Assembly (NCBI RefSeq): GCF_000003605.2
Contig: NW_003135838.1
Span: 147,419-168,100 of the forward strand
Source: Saccoglossus kowalevskii
Lineage: Eukaryota > Hemichordata > Enteropneusta > Harrimaniidae
Reading direction: 5' to 3'
DNA length: 20,682 nucleotides
The notes under the pieces were generated by a model. It worked only from the letters and a program-made list of their open reading frames with translations, was not told the origin of the DNA and searched no databases. Positions 1-9,010 of this stretch are shown piece by piece; position 1 is the first letter of the stretch, and each line of letters opens with the position of its first letter. Position numbers and translations under genes: made by a program.

Positions 1-107
1 CGCCATTGAACAAAATCTCTTTGATCTTTTGAATTTGGTTGCACTGTCCATCTTACCACAGAACTCACATTTGAGAATTATTGGGTCCCTCATTTGACTG
101 CTTTCTC
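1..107 (-). CDS. Phc: Polyhomeotic-like protein, FCS zinc-finger exon (partial, runs off left edge)
   Basis: Read on the minus strand from 107 down, this exon encodes the start of an FCS-type zinc finger: KCEFCGKMDSATKFKRSKRF followed by CSMA. The cysteines C581, C584 and C600 (numbered from the Met at 8004) are visible, and the fourth ligand would lie past the left edge. The KFKRSKRFCSMA stretch is diagnostic of Polyhomeotic/PHC proteins of Polycomb repressive complex 1 and related FCS proteins. In that family the finger binds nucleic acid without strong sequence preference. The acceptor is ttgattacag at 117-108. The exon opens with two bases (ga) that complete the Gly codon begun at 1246, so the phases match. 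The SAM polymerisation domain expected downstream is outside the window. Identity is very secure. Which PHC paralogue it matches in vertebrates is not meaningful for an invertebrate single copy. Confidence 0.95.
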
Positions 108-1245
108 CTGTAATCAAGACATTCAAAGATTCAGATGTTTGGAGTAAACCATACTGTAAAAGCATGTATAATCCAAAGAAAATGAAAACAAAAAGAGGGT
201 AATGTTTTTTCATTCCCTCCAATACTGTATTCACACTAAAAAAAATTACATTTAAGTTGTGTTCCGTAACTAAAAAGACAAGGATATCATAATATTGCGT
301 TCACGTCAGCAATTCTTACAAGAGATGTAAATGTTGCAGAAGGATGATTTGTGTGTTCTCATCTACGTAAAGTGATACGTAATATACATAATGGATAAAT
401 CAGTGCTGATAACCCCATTCTAAGCAGTTTACACTCCGCCATTTTTAAACCCCTTTAAGTAGGCATAACACGTTCACATCTGGGTTTTTTCTCTAATGCT
501 GATGTAAAGGAAAGAAAACTCAAGATGATGGTCATAGTTTATAGTTCCATGGTAAAGCAATTCATGTTTTTTCTCTTCAATTTCACAAGATTATGCTAAT
601 AGATCACCATTTGGACATATTCTAGCAATCAAACACAAGGTTATCATTTAACTCCAATGTAGCCAAATGACAAGTTATTCCACAGGTGTTTTCATGTGAG
701 GAAAGCATAGAGCAATTTCTGAGGTGTGAATACCATGGTCATATAATTCTGATATATTTATTTACAGAGTAAATACTGTGAATACTCATGGTCAAATGAA
801 AAAACATTGTTCATCTTATTTTGCAGGTCCCCATCAGTCCCTCTAATAGGGCTTATTTTGTAGGAATCCTGATTCAAAAAAGAATCCCCGAAATTCAAAT
901 TGTGTCAGCTTGTTGACTGCTGGAGAGTCAGCCTTCAAGAAAATTAATTTGCGACTTGAGGCCCCTGATTTTCTTCATTATTATACTTATTTTGTTTACC
1001 AAATTACAAATTCCATAACTATAAGTATGCTGATTTTCAAGACTGCTAAATCAATATATGATTTTCTGATGCATCAATGACTTGCCAGTGAATTATGACA
1101 ACGAGTTGCAAATCTTTGTGCACGTCCTATCAGCTTAGAGGGCACAATGGTCCACAGTTTGCTGTGTGCATCAACGGAATCATAGCAACTAAATCATAGC
1201 AAGCAAATATGAGTAAAAGTAATAATCTAAAGTGTAATTGCTTAC
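108..1245 (-). other. Phc intron before the FCS exon
   Basis: AT-rich intron bounded by gtaagc at 1245 and ttacag at 108. Several short ORFs occur but none has a recognisable product or coherent splice sites. I see no RNA gene or clear mobile element in it. Confidence 0.8.
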
Positions 1246-1366
1246 CCATTTCACATTCATGTTCATCTAATCTTCTTTCTATATTTATACTTTCTTGGTC
1301 AGATGAGACAGAGGAAGTAGTTTTCTTGGAAGAATTGAGATCAAATATCAAGGCTGACCGACTCAC
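1246..1366 (-). CDS. Phc: Polyhomeotic-like protein, linker exon between HD1 and the FCS finger
   Basis: A 121-base exon encoding 40 residues plus one base of a Gly codon. It begins VSRSALIFDL, which continues the upstream PFP to give PFPVSRSAL, matching the PFPVxRSSLL context after HD1 in vertebrate PHC proteins. The rest is hydrophilic and Ser/Glu-rich (SSVSSDQESINIERRLDEHE), a likely disordered linker. The acceptor ends ttttgcag (1367-1374) and the donor is ATGG/gtaagc (gt at 1245-1244). Entry is phase 0 and exit phase 1, both agreeing with the neighbouring exons. The linker is shorter than in human PHC2, which has a long proline-rich stretch here. Confidence 0.9.
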
Positions 1367-2724
1367 CTGCAAAATTAAAATATTGTCAAAAACAAGCTTA
1401 GATTCAAAGAATGTGATACACTCAACAAAAGTATATCTTTTTTGTGACTGAACACATCTCTAATTGACTGTCTTTTGCAAATGGCAGACACGTCATAAAT
1501 GTCTCTTCCGAAGAGTGGCACAAACAATTTCGAGCGCTATTCTTTAAAATTTCTTCAAAATAGTATGTTGACTTACGTGAGAAAGGCAAATAGAGTACAT
1601 TTAGTTGCATACATATTTGAGTCTGCAGTTTTAAAATGTTTCAAAACAGCATTTTTTTCAAACATTTTCAAATCAAACAATTAATTTGAATGTGGTAAAA
1701 AAAAAAGACAGACTAAAGCAAATCACCAAATAATATGTAAATGTTGACACCAACCCACAAGTTATTAATTATTCTCAAGGTGGACATCCGGGCATTTTCA
1801 GCGCCTGGCAACCATCACGGTGAAAAATAAGGTTGAAAACTCTCAGAAAACAGTTGTTGTGACTCCCCTTAACAGTGTAACAAGATTACCCCTGCATGTG
1901 TAACATATATAAATTTGGTTGTTCAGAATTACTTCAAAGTTGAGTTTGTGCTGTTTTCTCAAATTCAGCTATTTTCACCGTCTTTTTGACCGGCGTTCCA
2001 CAGCAGCTCACGCAGAGCCCATGGTACAGTGGTGTGCGTCTTAGCAATGTGGAACTTCTTGTGACGTAGCTCCGCCCCAAGGATAGGTAACTGGCATGTA
2101 ATGAGTCTACGTCAAATTTGATGATTGCCAGCAGAACACATTGCACATCTTCTCTCGCTTGTCATCATAAACTTTTAAGAGTAAAAACCCAGCAGCAAAA
2201 AATAGTACACAAAATTTATGCAAACAAGTATCAGCACAATCATCTGTGTTTTTAAATGCCAGACTGTTGAATAAAAATGAATATATGGTAAGGAAAAGCA
2301 GGCAAAATTTTTACTGGAGTATCCTGAGGCTATCCTATTTGTTTCTGATTGTGTGATAGTCATTTCTTATTCAATACTTAAATACAAGATGATTGTTGCA
2401 CCACATTGAGTCTTGATTTGTCCACAACCCAATGCACTATCCAAATGGCAGTTTTAACCTGCGATGTGCACTGAATCCTTTAATTTTTTCTGCAACCAAA
2501 TTTCTCGCCCACATTTTTCTGCCATTTTTCTTGTATTTTTCAATATTTCTGAATATGAAACCTAATTTGGAGCCTACAAACAAAATTTGACTCAATTTTC
2601 AGTTTTTACTCAAAAAATTTGCTCTTCAGGAAAAAGACTATTTTGGGAATTTGTGATGAAAAGAGGAATACACTGCAAGATATATTAAATATTGGCTTTT
2701 GGTATATCATATCATGCTACTTAC
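1367..2724 (-). other. Phc intron between HD1 exon and linker exon
   Basis: Bounded by gtaagt at 2724 and ttgcag at 1367. It is mostly AT-rich. The stretch 1975-2160 stands out as richer in G+C, with two inverted repeats and CRE-like and GC-box-like strings, listed separately. No coding sequence is supported. Confidence 0.8.
1995..2113. promoter_or_regulatory. Intronic GC-richer segment with two inverted repeats (candidate regulatory element)
   Basis: GTTCCACA at 1995-2002 is mirrored by TGTGGAAC at 2048-2055. Directly after it, GACGTAG at 2063-2069 is mirrored by CTACGTC at 2107-2113. The second arm pair includes TGACGTA-type CRE-like strings, and CTCCGCCCC at 2070-2078 resembles a GC box. 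The position, just upstream (minus strand) of the linker and FCS exons, would suit an internal promoter or enhancer. The base patterns are seen; the function is inferred. Confidence 0.35.
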
Positions 2725-3992
2725 AGGGAAAGGCTCCTTAGCTTCCTCGATAACAAATCCTTCTATGACATGTGTCAACACCTGAGGCCTAACTATGGCT
2801 CTCTGAGGTTCCTTCTCTTTAGATGGCTCCTTTGTCAGAATAGGATCTTTACTGTTGTCTTCCTCTTGCTCCTTGTTACCATGGTTATTCTCCTGGATGC
2901 TGACCACAGAGAGTTCCAGTTGTGGAACACTCTTGGGCCTGTTAGGGGGTTGAGCATCTACATTTTCCATGACAGGACTTTGTTGAGCCATCATCGGTTG
3001 TGTGGGGTTAGACTGTTGTTGTAATACTGGTGGGGATTTAGGTTGGAGATGAAGTAATGGGGGTGGTTGACGCTGCGGATGAACTTTGGTTGGTTCAGGT
3101 CTTTTGTGGTGTTTTCCAGCACTGCTATGCGACTGTCGGTATTTCAGATCCGATGGTTTTTCAACTTTTATGAACTTTGCTGGGTTTGGAATTGTCAAAG
3201 TAGTTGATGCGTGTTGACGAGCTAAGTGGCTATGACTAGATTTCTGCATATGATGCGAGTGAGCTAAATGTTTAGGTGCAGCTGCAATCTGTTGCTGTTG
3301 ATGAAGATGCTGTAATTGCTGCTGCTGTTGCTGCAGCTGCTGCAGTTGTTGCTGTTGCTGCTGTAGTTGTTGTTGTTGCTGCTGTAATTGTTGTTGCTGC
3401 TGCTGTTTAGGGATGCCGTGGTGAGAAGGATGCACATGCCTCACAGAAGTTTGTGGAGACACCATTACCATATTGTGTCGGGTAAAAGAAGGAGTTGCAG
3501 CTACAGTAACAGTTTGTATAGGTGGGTGGGTTGTTACTGTTGTTGGCTGTCGTTGTGGACGCACAAAAATTGGTGTTGTTGTCGTTATGATAACCTGTTG
3601 CTTAGATTCCTTGTGAGAAAACTGCATACCAGCATGACGACCCATTACTTTACCAACACTAGGCACATGACTAGGAGATGTCGGTGAATGAGTACTGATC
3701 ACCATGCCACCCATAGCCTTAGTCATCAGTTTACCAGGCTGGTTACCTGCAATGCTATATGGAACAGACGAAACCATTGGTTGGAGTGCATTAACAGTTG
3801 CTGTTAAGGCGTTCAAACTGCCAACTGATGATGTAGACGTGGTCAGGTTAGCAATCGTAGTACTGCAACTTCCACTCACTAAGTTAAGAGGTGGAGTCGA
3901 AGGAACCACATGTTGTAACATTGTAATATTTGGTTGCATACCAGGCTGACTAGTAGTGGGTGATCTTGAAGGAAGAGGTGGAGATGCCATAC
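2725..3992 (-). CDS. Phc: Polyhomeotic-like protein, large central exon with polyQ tract and HD1 motif
   Basis: The main coding exon, 1268 bases, residues about 105-527 counted from the Met at 8004. The first part is rich in Ser, Thr, Pro and Val, as in other PHC proteins. An interrupted polyglutamine tract (runs of Q broken by L and H) spans about residues 301-341, followed by His/Ser-rich and Pro/Gln-rich sequence. The exon ends in the HD1 motif QVLTHVIEGFVIEEAKEPFP, nearly identical to QILTHVIEGFVIQEGAEPFP of vertebrate PHC1/2. The upstream acceptor is ttttcacaag (AG at 3994-3993). The first two bases complete a Gly codon started at 4927. The donor is CCT/gtaagt (gt at 2724-2723), phase 0. 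In the family HD1 lies in the conserved C-terminal half that builds PRC1 with PCGF and RING1 subunits in the nucleus. There is no in-frame stop. The antisense strand is also open in places, as expected from the repetitive composition. Confidence 0.95.
3296..3412 (-). repeat. Interrupted CAG/CAA trinucleotide repeat coding for polyglutamine
   Basis: Minus-strand reading gives runs of four to six Gln separated by single Leu and, near the 3' end, His. CAA and CAG codons alternate irregularly and CTG/TTG/CTA-type Leu codons interrupt the runs. Such mixed codons usually make a repeat more stable than pure CAG. Long Gln tracts are typical of Polyhomeotic proteins from flies to mammals. Confidence 0.9.
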
Positions 3993-4926
3993 CTTGTGAA
4001 AATATAAAAATAATATAATTATTGACACTGACATAGAGAACACTAAATTCACTTTCAGGTTATAATCAAACGCTGGATGCCACAAAAAGGTAAAGCATTA
4101 TGGAAATAGAAACTCGCCTCAGCTAGCAATCTTAGTCACAATCACAAAAATGTTTCTGCTGACATTTTGGACCTATCTTTTACTACACTGTGATGTGATG
4201 CGATTATAAGCAAAAAAAAATATTAAACAAGAATACTGTAATTTATATGCATCTTTGATTGATGTAATCACCCATATTGACTGACTGACTGAATAGATAC
4301 TTTATGCTTTATACTGTATTTGTTCTAACAGTAGCATGCGTTTGCTCTCTGGTTACATTATATTTAATGCTTCAGTACTGTAAAATGACTAATTTTTACT
4401 GGGTTTAAATTTTGCTGATTTTATCATTTCAGGCATATTCAGTAGGTTTTAAATTCACGGTTTTATCATTTAGATAATGTGTTCTATGCTAAATGTTACA
4501 TATTCACTGGGTTTTAATTTAGCGCATTTTCCAGTCGGTGAAATAAGCAAAATCCCAGTGAATAATTAACCTCTTTACAGTATACAAATAAAAACAATCC
4601 TGTGTTTATGTGCACCTACAATGAAGATGTTTCTCAAATAGATGGGCACACCGGCTAAAAGCACATTTGTTGTATAGGGAATCATTTAAAGGGCGGCAGT
4701 GGTGGTGCCACATCCTGTTCGATATGAGACTCATAGCGACGTATACAACGCGTGTAAAATACCTTGTTTATTTACATGAAATTCGAACAGGCGTTGCGCG
4801 ACGACTATCGCGCTTCAAACATTAATTTTGAAATTTATTTAAGACATGCACTACACAAATACAGTATTTTTATTAACGTCAGATCAACTGTCTTTTCTTA
4901 CTGGTTTGAACAAGAGTGTGGTATAC
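3993..4926 (-). other. Phc intron 5' of the central exon
   Basis: Bounded by gtatac at 4926 and cacaag at 3993. It contains a TA-flanked MITE (4378-4580) and otherwise AT-rich sequence without supported genes. A short plus-strand ORF at 4764-4994 overlaps the antisense of the next exon and is not credible. Confidence 0.8.
4378..4580. mobile_element. TA-flanked MITE, copy in Phc intron
   Basis: The ends are inverted copies. The left reads CTGTAAAATGACTAATTTTT then ACTGGG. The right, read on the minus strand, is CTGTAAAGAGGTTAATTATT then CACTGGGATTTTGC. Both sides are flanked by TA (4376-4377 and 4581-4582), a Tc1/mariner-type target duplication. At 203 bp with no coding capacity it is non-autonomous. 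A second element with similar ends lies at 19151-19359. The family name is unknown to me. Confidence 0.7.
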
Positions 4927-5050
4927 CTTGCATTTGTTGTTGTGGTACAGCTATAGTACCATGTGGCAGTCCCTGTAACAGTACAGGCTGGTGAGCAAAC
5001 AACTGGGTTGCTACTCCATACTGAGGTGCACTGAATGGTCGCTGAATAAC
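4927..5050 (-). CDS. Phc: Polyhomeotic-like protein, second coding exon
   Basis: A 124-base exon encoding VIQRPFSAPQYGVATQLFAH and then QPVLLQGLPHGTIAVPQQQM. Joined to the previous exon it reads PDRQVQVIQRPFSAPQY, which resembles the N-terminal PDRQTVQVIQQAL segment of vertebrate PHC2. That resemblance supports both the splice and the gene identity. The acceptor is ttgtttgtag (5060-5051) and the donor CAAG/gtatac (gt at 4926-4925). Entry is phase 0 and exit phase 1, in agreement with the exon at 3992. The composition is Gln- and hydrophobic-rich without a folded domain that I recognise. Confidence 0.87.
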
Positions 5051-5282
5051 CTACAAACAAATCAAATTACGACAAGCAGAGAATTTAGAAAAAGATAAAA
5101 TCTTTCTCAAATCCAAAGAATGTTTCATTCAAACTTGATTATTCTACATCCAATTAAACTTTTGAAGCATATTGCCTATTTTTTGGTAATTATTCATTCA
5201 CCTTTTCTTTAATTTTGGACAAAATTAACTTGATTTTCTATTGGGCCATCCGATAAACAACCTATAAAAGTTCAGCTCTTAC

Positions 5283-5458
5283 AGCAACCAATCAGAATTG
5301 GTGTTACATGTCATTTTCTAGAAAGACGTGCACCAATTGGTTGCCAAATCACATCAGATCTATGAGGATCAGCAACCAATTAGAACATGTGTTAGATATC
5401 AAAATCTAGAAAGACATGCACCAATTAGTTGGCCGATCATGACAGATTTGCTGCTTGA
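5283..5458. repeat. Two-copy tandem duplication, about 88 bp unit
   Basis: Copy one starts AGCAACCAATCAG at 5283 and copy two AGCAACCAATTAG at 5371. Both continue through a shared TCTAGAAAGACRTGCACCAA and end in an inverted ATTGGTTG/ATTAGTTGG string. Each copy therefore contains CCAAT on both strands. The copies have diverged at many positions and carry small indels, so the duplication is not recent. Confidence 0.8.
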
Positions 5459-6455
5459 AAAAAAAAACACTATTACAGTACAATATTTGCAAACACATGA
5501 AAATAAATCCACCAATACAGCATGCAGTAAAAACATGATGCTTTTTGTTGACTATTAGGTCAAAAGGTATGAAAATATTGGTTAGAGAAACCCACTTGCT
5601 AACACCAAACATGCGTTACCATACACGCACACTTATCTAGTGTCAAATTAATTTGAACAATATCCATCAAAATTTATTTTGTTTACTGCAGACTTTTTTG
5701 AGATAATAAAACAGAAACATATGTCAATGTTGGTCTAATAAAAAAAAAATTATAATTACGGGAATTGTTACCATGGACATTTCACCAATCCCATTGCCTT
5801 TATTAAAAAAAAACATTTTCACCACAAGGTCAAACAAGCTAAAATCAGACTTGTATTTTTTTTTGTATTTAAGCTTTTCTGTGAACATGATATAGTTTTG
5901 TACATTAAAATAGGAACACAGCCAGCTAAGTTTTTGACTGGTTTGTTATACATGGCTAAAGATCGTTACGTGATTAGAAAACGTTGAGTCAAATAATCAG
6001 ATGACATCAAAAAAATACTGAAGCGACTGAATATTAAAGAAGTTGCAATTCCCTTTCAATTTATTTTATCCAACATGCCAAAGTTGTCAAAAAAAAAAAA
6101 TAAGCCAAGTATGTACTAACACAGCATACATGTCCCTACATGTATATCTTCAATGCAAAAGTTGTTACTATTTCCTATCAATACGCGATTTTCCATTGCA
6201 GATCGAATGTCTACCACAAAAACAATGATTTGACTGGAAATTAATTTATTTATAGCTCAATGTTGAAAGGCCAATTGTTTCAGAGAAGAATATGGTGTTG
6301 GGATACTGTCGCTTCATCAAAACTGACCATATGTGTATACTAGTAGCACATTAATAAGTGTGAAAAAACTACTTTCACGTTTGTTGAATCCCATGGTATG
6401 TTTTGATACCACTATAATGTTTGTTTATCCCGCTTTTATGTTCCTTACACACATA

Positions 6456-7385
6456 TGCTATGTTCACACGGCAGCATTCTATCGGAGCCGAACTACAGCT
6501 CCTCCTACGGATTAACAGGAGATTATCTCCAAAGCGTTCATACGGTCGGGAGCCGAACGAGAGCTGAGATCTACCAGAGTTAGATTCAGTTTGATCAGAG
6601 CCGAACTGAACAGTGCCCTCGAATAATTAGTGACTGAAAACGATTTTAGTGCCGTGCTTGTGTTTTTTCTTTACATGGCACAATGCTGTTGAGCTAGGAG
6701 AAAAGAGAAACAGTCGCGAGCCTAAGCATGGAAGTAGAAAAGACAATGACTGGTATTATGATTTAGGTACTAGTATCTTGAATAAACAGGAAACACAGCA
6801 GCTAAAATACGTTTAATACAGCCTATTCACTCAAGTTATTGTCATGCAAAATTACCATTTTGTAACTATTCAACTGTAGTGATATCTAAACTACTAGGAA
6901 GAATCACAGATTCTCTCTATCTAATATAGAGGGACTATGGAAGAATCTAAACCTACCAGGAACACGTCACCGTACTGCGATCGCTTCTACGATTTTTATC
7001 TTTAGTGTCTTTAAAAAGTTTCCGTTCAATCGTTCTTTCAATTTTTTGTCGCATAATTTCGTAGGCCATTTTTTGTTTCCCGTTGAGCTATCAATCTATC
7101 GCAATAATTCGTCACTATAAGGACGCCTACCTCTTCGTCAAGCCGGAAATTGCGTGAAATTATGAAAGATGTTGTCTCTACCATAATTGAAATGAAAGGT
7201 TACTCGAAGAAGACGATTGAGGGCGTGATTTCGGCTCCGATAGTTGGGCTCGATGCGTTTACACGATCGGAGCCATGTCGGGACACAACTCTATCAGAGT
7301 TCAACCCTGAGGATTTAGTGGAGCTGAACTTGGCTCAAGCCGAACGCGTTGGGCTCCGATAAAATGCTGTTGTGTGAACGTAGCA
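6456..7385. mobile_element. Non-autonomous DNA transposon with 38-bp terminal inverted repeats
   Basis: The left end (6456-6493) begins TGCTATGTTCACACGGCAGC and the right end (7348-7385, minus strand) begins TGCTACGTTCACACAACAGC. Both continue ATT-T-ATCGGAGCC-AAC, with 33 or so of 38 positions matching. The same trinucleotide ATA flanks both sides (6453-6455 and 7386-7388), compatible with a 3-bp target duplication as in PIF/Harbinger elements. ATCGGAGCC-like strings recur inside near both ends. The interior differs in composition from the intron around it. Short ORFs exist (7150-7362 plus; a short ATG ORF on minus near 7070) but none is a recognisable transposase. The superfamily is inferred only from flank size. 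Confidence 0.78.
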
Positions 7386-7815
7386 ATAATGTAGGATCAG
7401 CACAGTGAACAAATAGTGTTAACTAAAATGGACACTTTTTAATTTCTTTTTCAAAACTATAGAAACTGACTTCTTTAATTAAAAATGAATTTGTATTACA
7501 CTGCACTCATTTTATATCTTGAACATCTCATAAAAGTGGTTTGATCTAATCATGTAACAAGAGACATGCTCAGCAAACGAGTCAAAAAATTAATTGGCAA
7601 TGTTGTTGTTTTGGTGTACAAAACACTATCGAGGTGAAAGCAATTATGCCCAGACAATTTTAGAATCTAGTTTTGATCTTGTAGATCAATGCCCCGCTCT
7701 GTCATATTTATATGATAAGTGCATCAAATCCATGCAGAATAATAAGACTTTGAATTGTAAATTAGCGTGCCTCCTAAGTGCAGGGTGCATGCAGTTTAGA
7801 CCAATTTTCTTTTAC

Positions 7816-8004
7816 CTGCACTTGTCTATCAGGACAGAGTTGAACAGGTATGTGTGGCCTGCCAGCAGAAGCCACCGCACTGACAGTCAGATGTGGATTA
7901 AGTAGGGGACAACTAGTAGTACCAGTCGCTCCATTAGGACTTACAGGTGGAGGACACTTCCCCATACTGGGGGGAGTCGTTGGGCTTTGCTTCTGATCAC
8001 TCAT
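7816..8004 (-). CDS. Phc: Polyhomeotic-like protein, first coding exon (N-terminus)
   Basis: Encodes 63 residues from the Met at 8004: MSDQKQSPTTPPSMGKCPPP and so on to HIPVQLCPDRQVQ. The PDRQ..VQ end continues into VIQ in the next exon, a conserved PHC N-terminal motif. The exon itself probably begins at 8041 after a strong acceptor (ttttgtctttgtag). In-frame codons from 8041 to 8004 are open but contain no Met. The Met at 8004 has A at -3, a fair initiation context. If the inferred non-coding exon at 12411 is joined, an in-frame TGA lies upstream (minus-strand codon at 12466-12464) with no earlier Met, which also favours this start. The donor is GTGCAG/gtaaaa (gt at 7815-7814), phase 0. The N-terminal half is much shorter than in human PHC1. 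Confidence 0.83.
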
Positions 8005-8041
8005 TCTTCTGTCCGGTGAAACTTCAGTAGAAATAAACCGA
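8005..8041 (-). other. Probable 5' UTR part of the first coding exon of Phc
   Basis: This stretch lies between the acceptor (tag at 8044-8042, preceded by a pyrimidine-rich run) and the chosen Met. Its frame is open and would read FISTEVSPDRR. If an upstream exon supplies an in-frame Met this piece would be coding, but I found none. Confidence 0.55.
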
Positions 8042-8194
8042 CTACAAAGACAAAAATAACAGGCATCAGCTCAATAATTTTAAATGTTAACAAGGCCTGT
8101 GATTGAATAAAAAGTTTTTAAAATTAATACCATATTTATGTTTAATCTCCGAAACCAAATTACAGTATTGCAGCTGAGTTAACTCAAAAGCTCA

Positions 8195-8420
8195 AAGTCT
8201 TGGTGTTATTTACAGCGAGCGCAAGATATTTACATACACCTAACTGCCGCACTCGGTAGGTAATTACCGAGGGACTTTGCAACATCCCCAGACACTTTCC
8301 CAGATGCTCCAACGACCGTTTTAGATGCAATAAAGTTACATACACGCGCGCCTACGTGACAGTTAATCAAAACAACTGACCAGGGTTTCAGATGGGTTCA
8401 ACTATTACAACGTGTAAGCG
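8195..8420. promoter_or_regulatory. CpG-containing segment upstream of the first Phc coding exon (alternative promoter candidate)
   Basis: Within very AT-rich sequence this patch holds several CpG sites (GCGAGCGC, CACGCGCGCC, CTACGTGACAG). A perfect 7-bp inverted repeat, CTCGGTA at 8252-8258 and TACCGAG at 8265-8271, lies in it. It sits about 150-380 bp upstream of the Phc coding exon (minus) and 240-460 bp upstream of the plus-strand ORF at 8657. It could therefore serve either one or both. Function is inference. Confidence 0.3.
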
Positions 8421-8656
8421 TCCAGTCATCAAACAATCATGTTTTACTCATTTTTTATATCGAACACTTTATTATTTCATGCATACATATGCAAATTCAT
8501 TTAATAAATTCTATTTTGATCGTTTCGCAAAACCTATTTGATACAAATATTTAAAAACGCCCCTAACATATAATGAAATTATCTAAATTATCCTCGTGAG
8601 AACAGTTTACTTTTGAATGCAGTTTCTGATTTTGAACAATTATTGTTATTACCGAT

Positions 8657-8986
8657 ATGTCAAAGTGTTTAGACAAAGACACTGAAATAAATATTATTCT
8701 ACGTTTAAGAATGATCGACGACGGAGGAAGATGGACTAACAAGGGCAACGGTTCAAGGGATTGTGCGGCTTTTCAGTTGCATCGGTGGGATACGTCCCGA
8801 GAGGAGTACCGGCCTTCGTCAACTGAATCGTTGAGTTTATCAAATTTTTCTGAAGGATATTTGGAACTATTATATAGTGACAGAGTGGTGAAACTAAGTA
8901 GAAGATTCAAGGGAAAGATTGACTGGGCGATGAGTGTTCTAGCAAACAGGGCAATGGGACCAGCTATTATGCGAGAAATTGAATGA
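8657..8986 (+). CDS. Small intronless ORF nested antisense in the Phc 5' intron, function unknown
   Basis: A 109-codon ORF starting MSKCLDKDTEINIILRLRMI and ending AMGPAIMREIE before TGA. It has no signal peptide and no membrane segment. It is hydrophilic with a Ser-rich middle (PSSTESLSLSNFSEGY) and a basic stretch KLSRRFKGKIDW. Several features favour a real gene over chance: it is richer in G+C than the flanking intron, its amino-acid mix is balanced rather than the K/N/I/F bias of random AT-rich frames, and an AATAAA poly(A) signal lies 25 bases after the stop (9011-9016). Against it, I recognise no family, the antisense frame 8991-8773 is also open, and it could be an exon fragment or a retrocopy. 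The first Met at 8657 is taken as start, but a later Met (MIDDGG, residue 19) is possible. Confidence 0.42.
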   Translation: MSKCLDKDTEINIILRLRMIDDGGRWTNKGNGSRDCAAFQLHRWDTSREEYRPSSTESLSLSNFSEGYLELLYSDRVVKLSRRFKGKIDWAMSVLANRAMGPAIMREIE

Positions 8987-9010
8987 AACACTCACAACGC
9001 TAACATTATT

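Larger units (their letters stand above)
5051..7815 (-). other. Phc intron between first and second coding exons
   Basis: A 2.8-kb intron bounded by gtaaaa at 7815 and tttgtag at 5051. It holds a tandem duplication (5283-5458) and a 930-bp inverted-repeat element (6456-7385). The rest is AT-rich with homopolymer A/T runs and no supported gene. Confidence 0.8.

Noticed and set aside
2692-3949. Plus-strand ORFs opposite the large Phc exon (2692-3024, 3388-3687, 3704-3949)
   Set aside because: They are antisense shadows of a long, repetitive, well-supported coding exon and have Leu/Cys/Arg-rich nonsense composition.
4764-4994. Plus-strand ORF ending in a Cys-rich stretch
   Set aside because: Its Cys-rich end is the antisense of the Phc exon at 4927-5050.
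7150-7362. 70-codon plus-strand ORF inside the 930-bp transposon as a transposase
   Set aside because: It runs into the terminal inverted repeat, is far too short, and shows no catalytic motif that I recognise.
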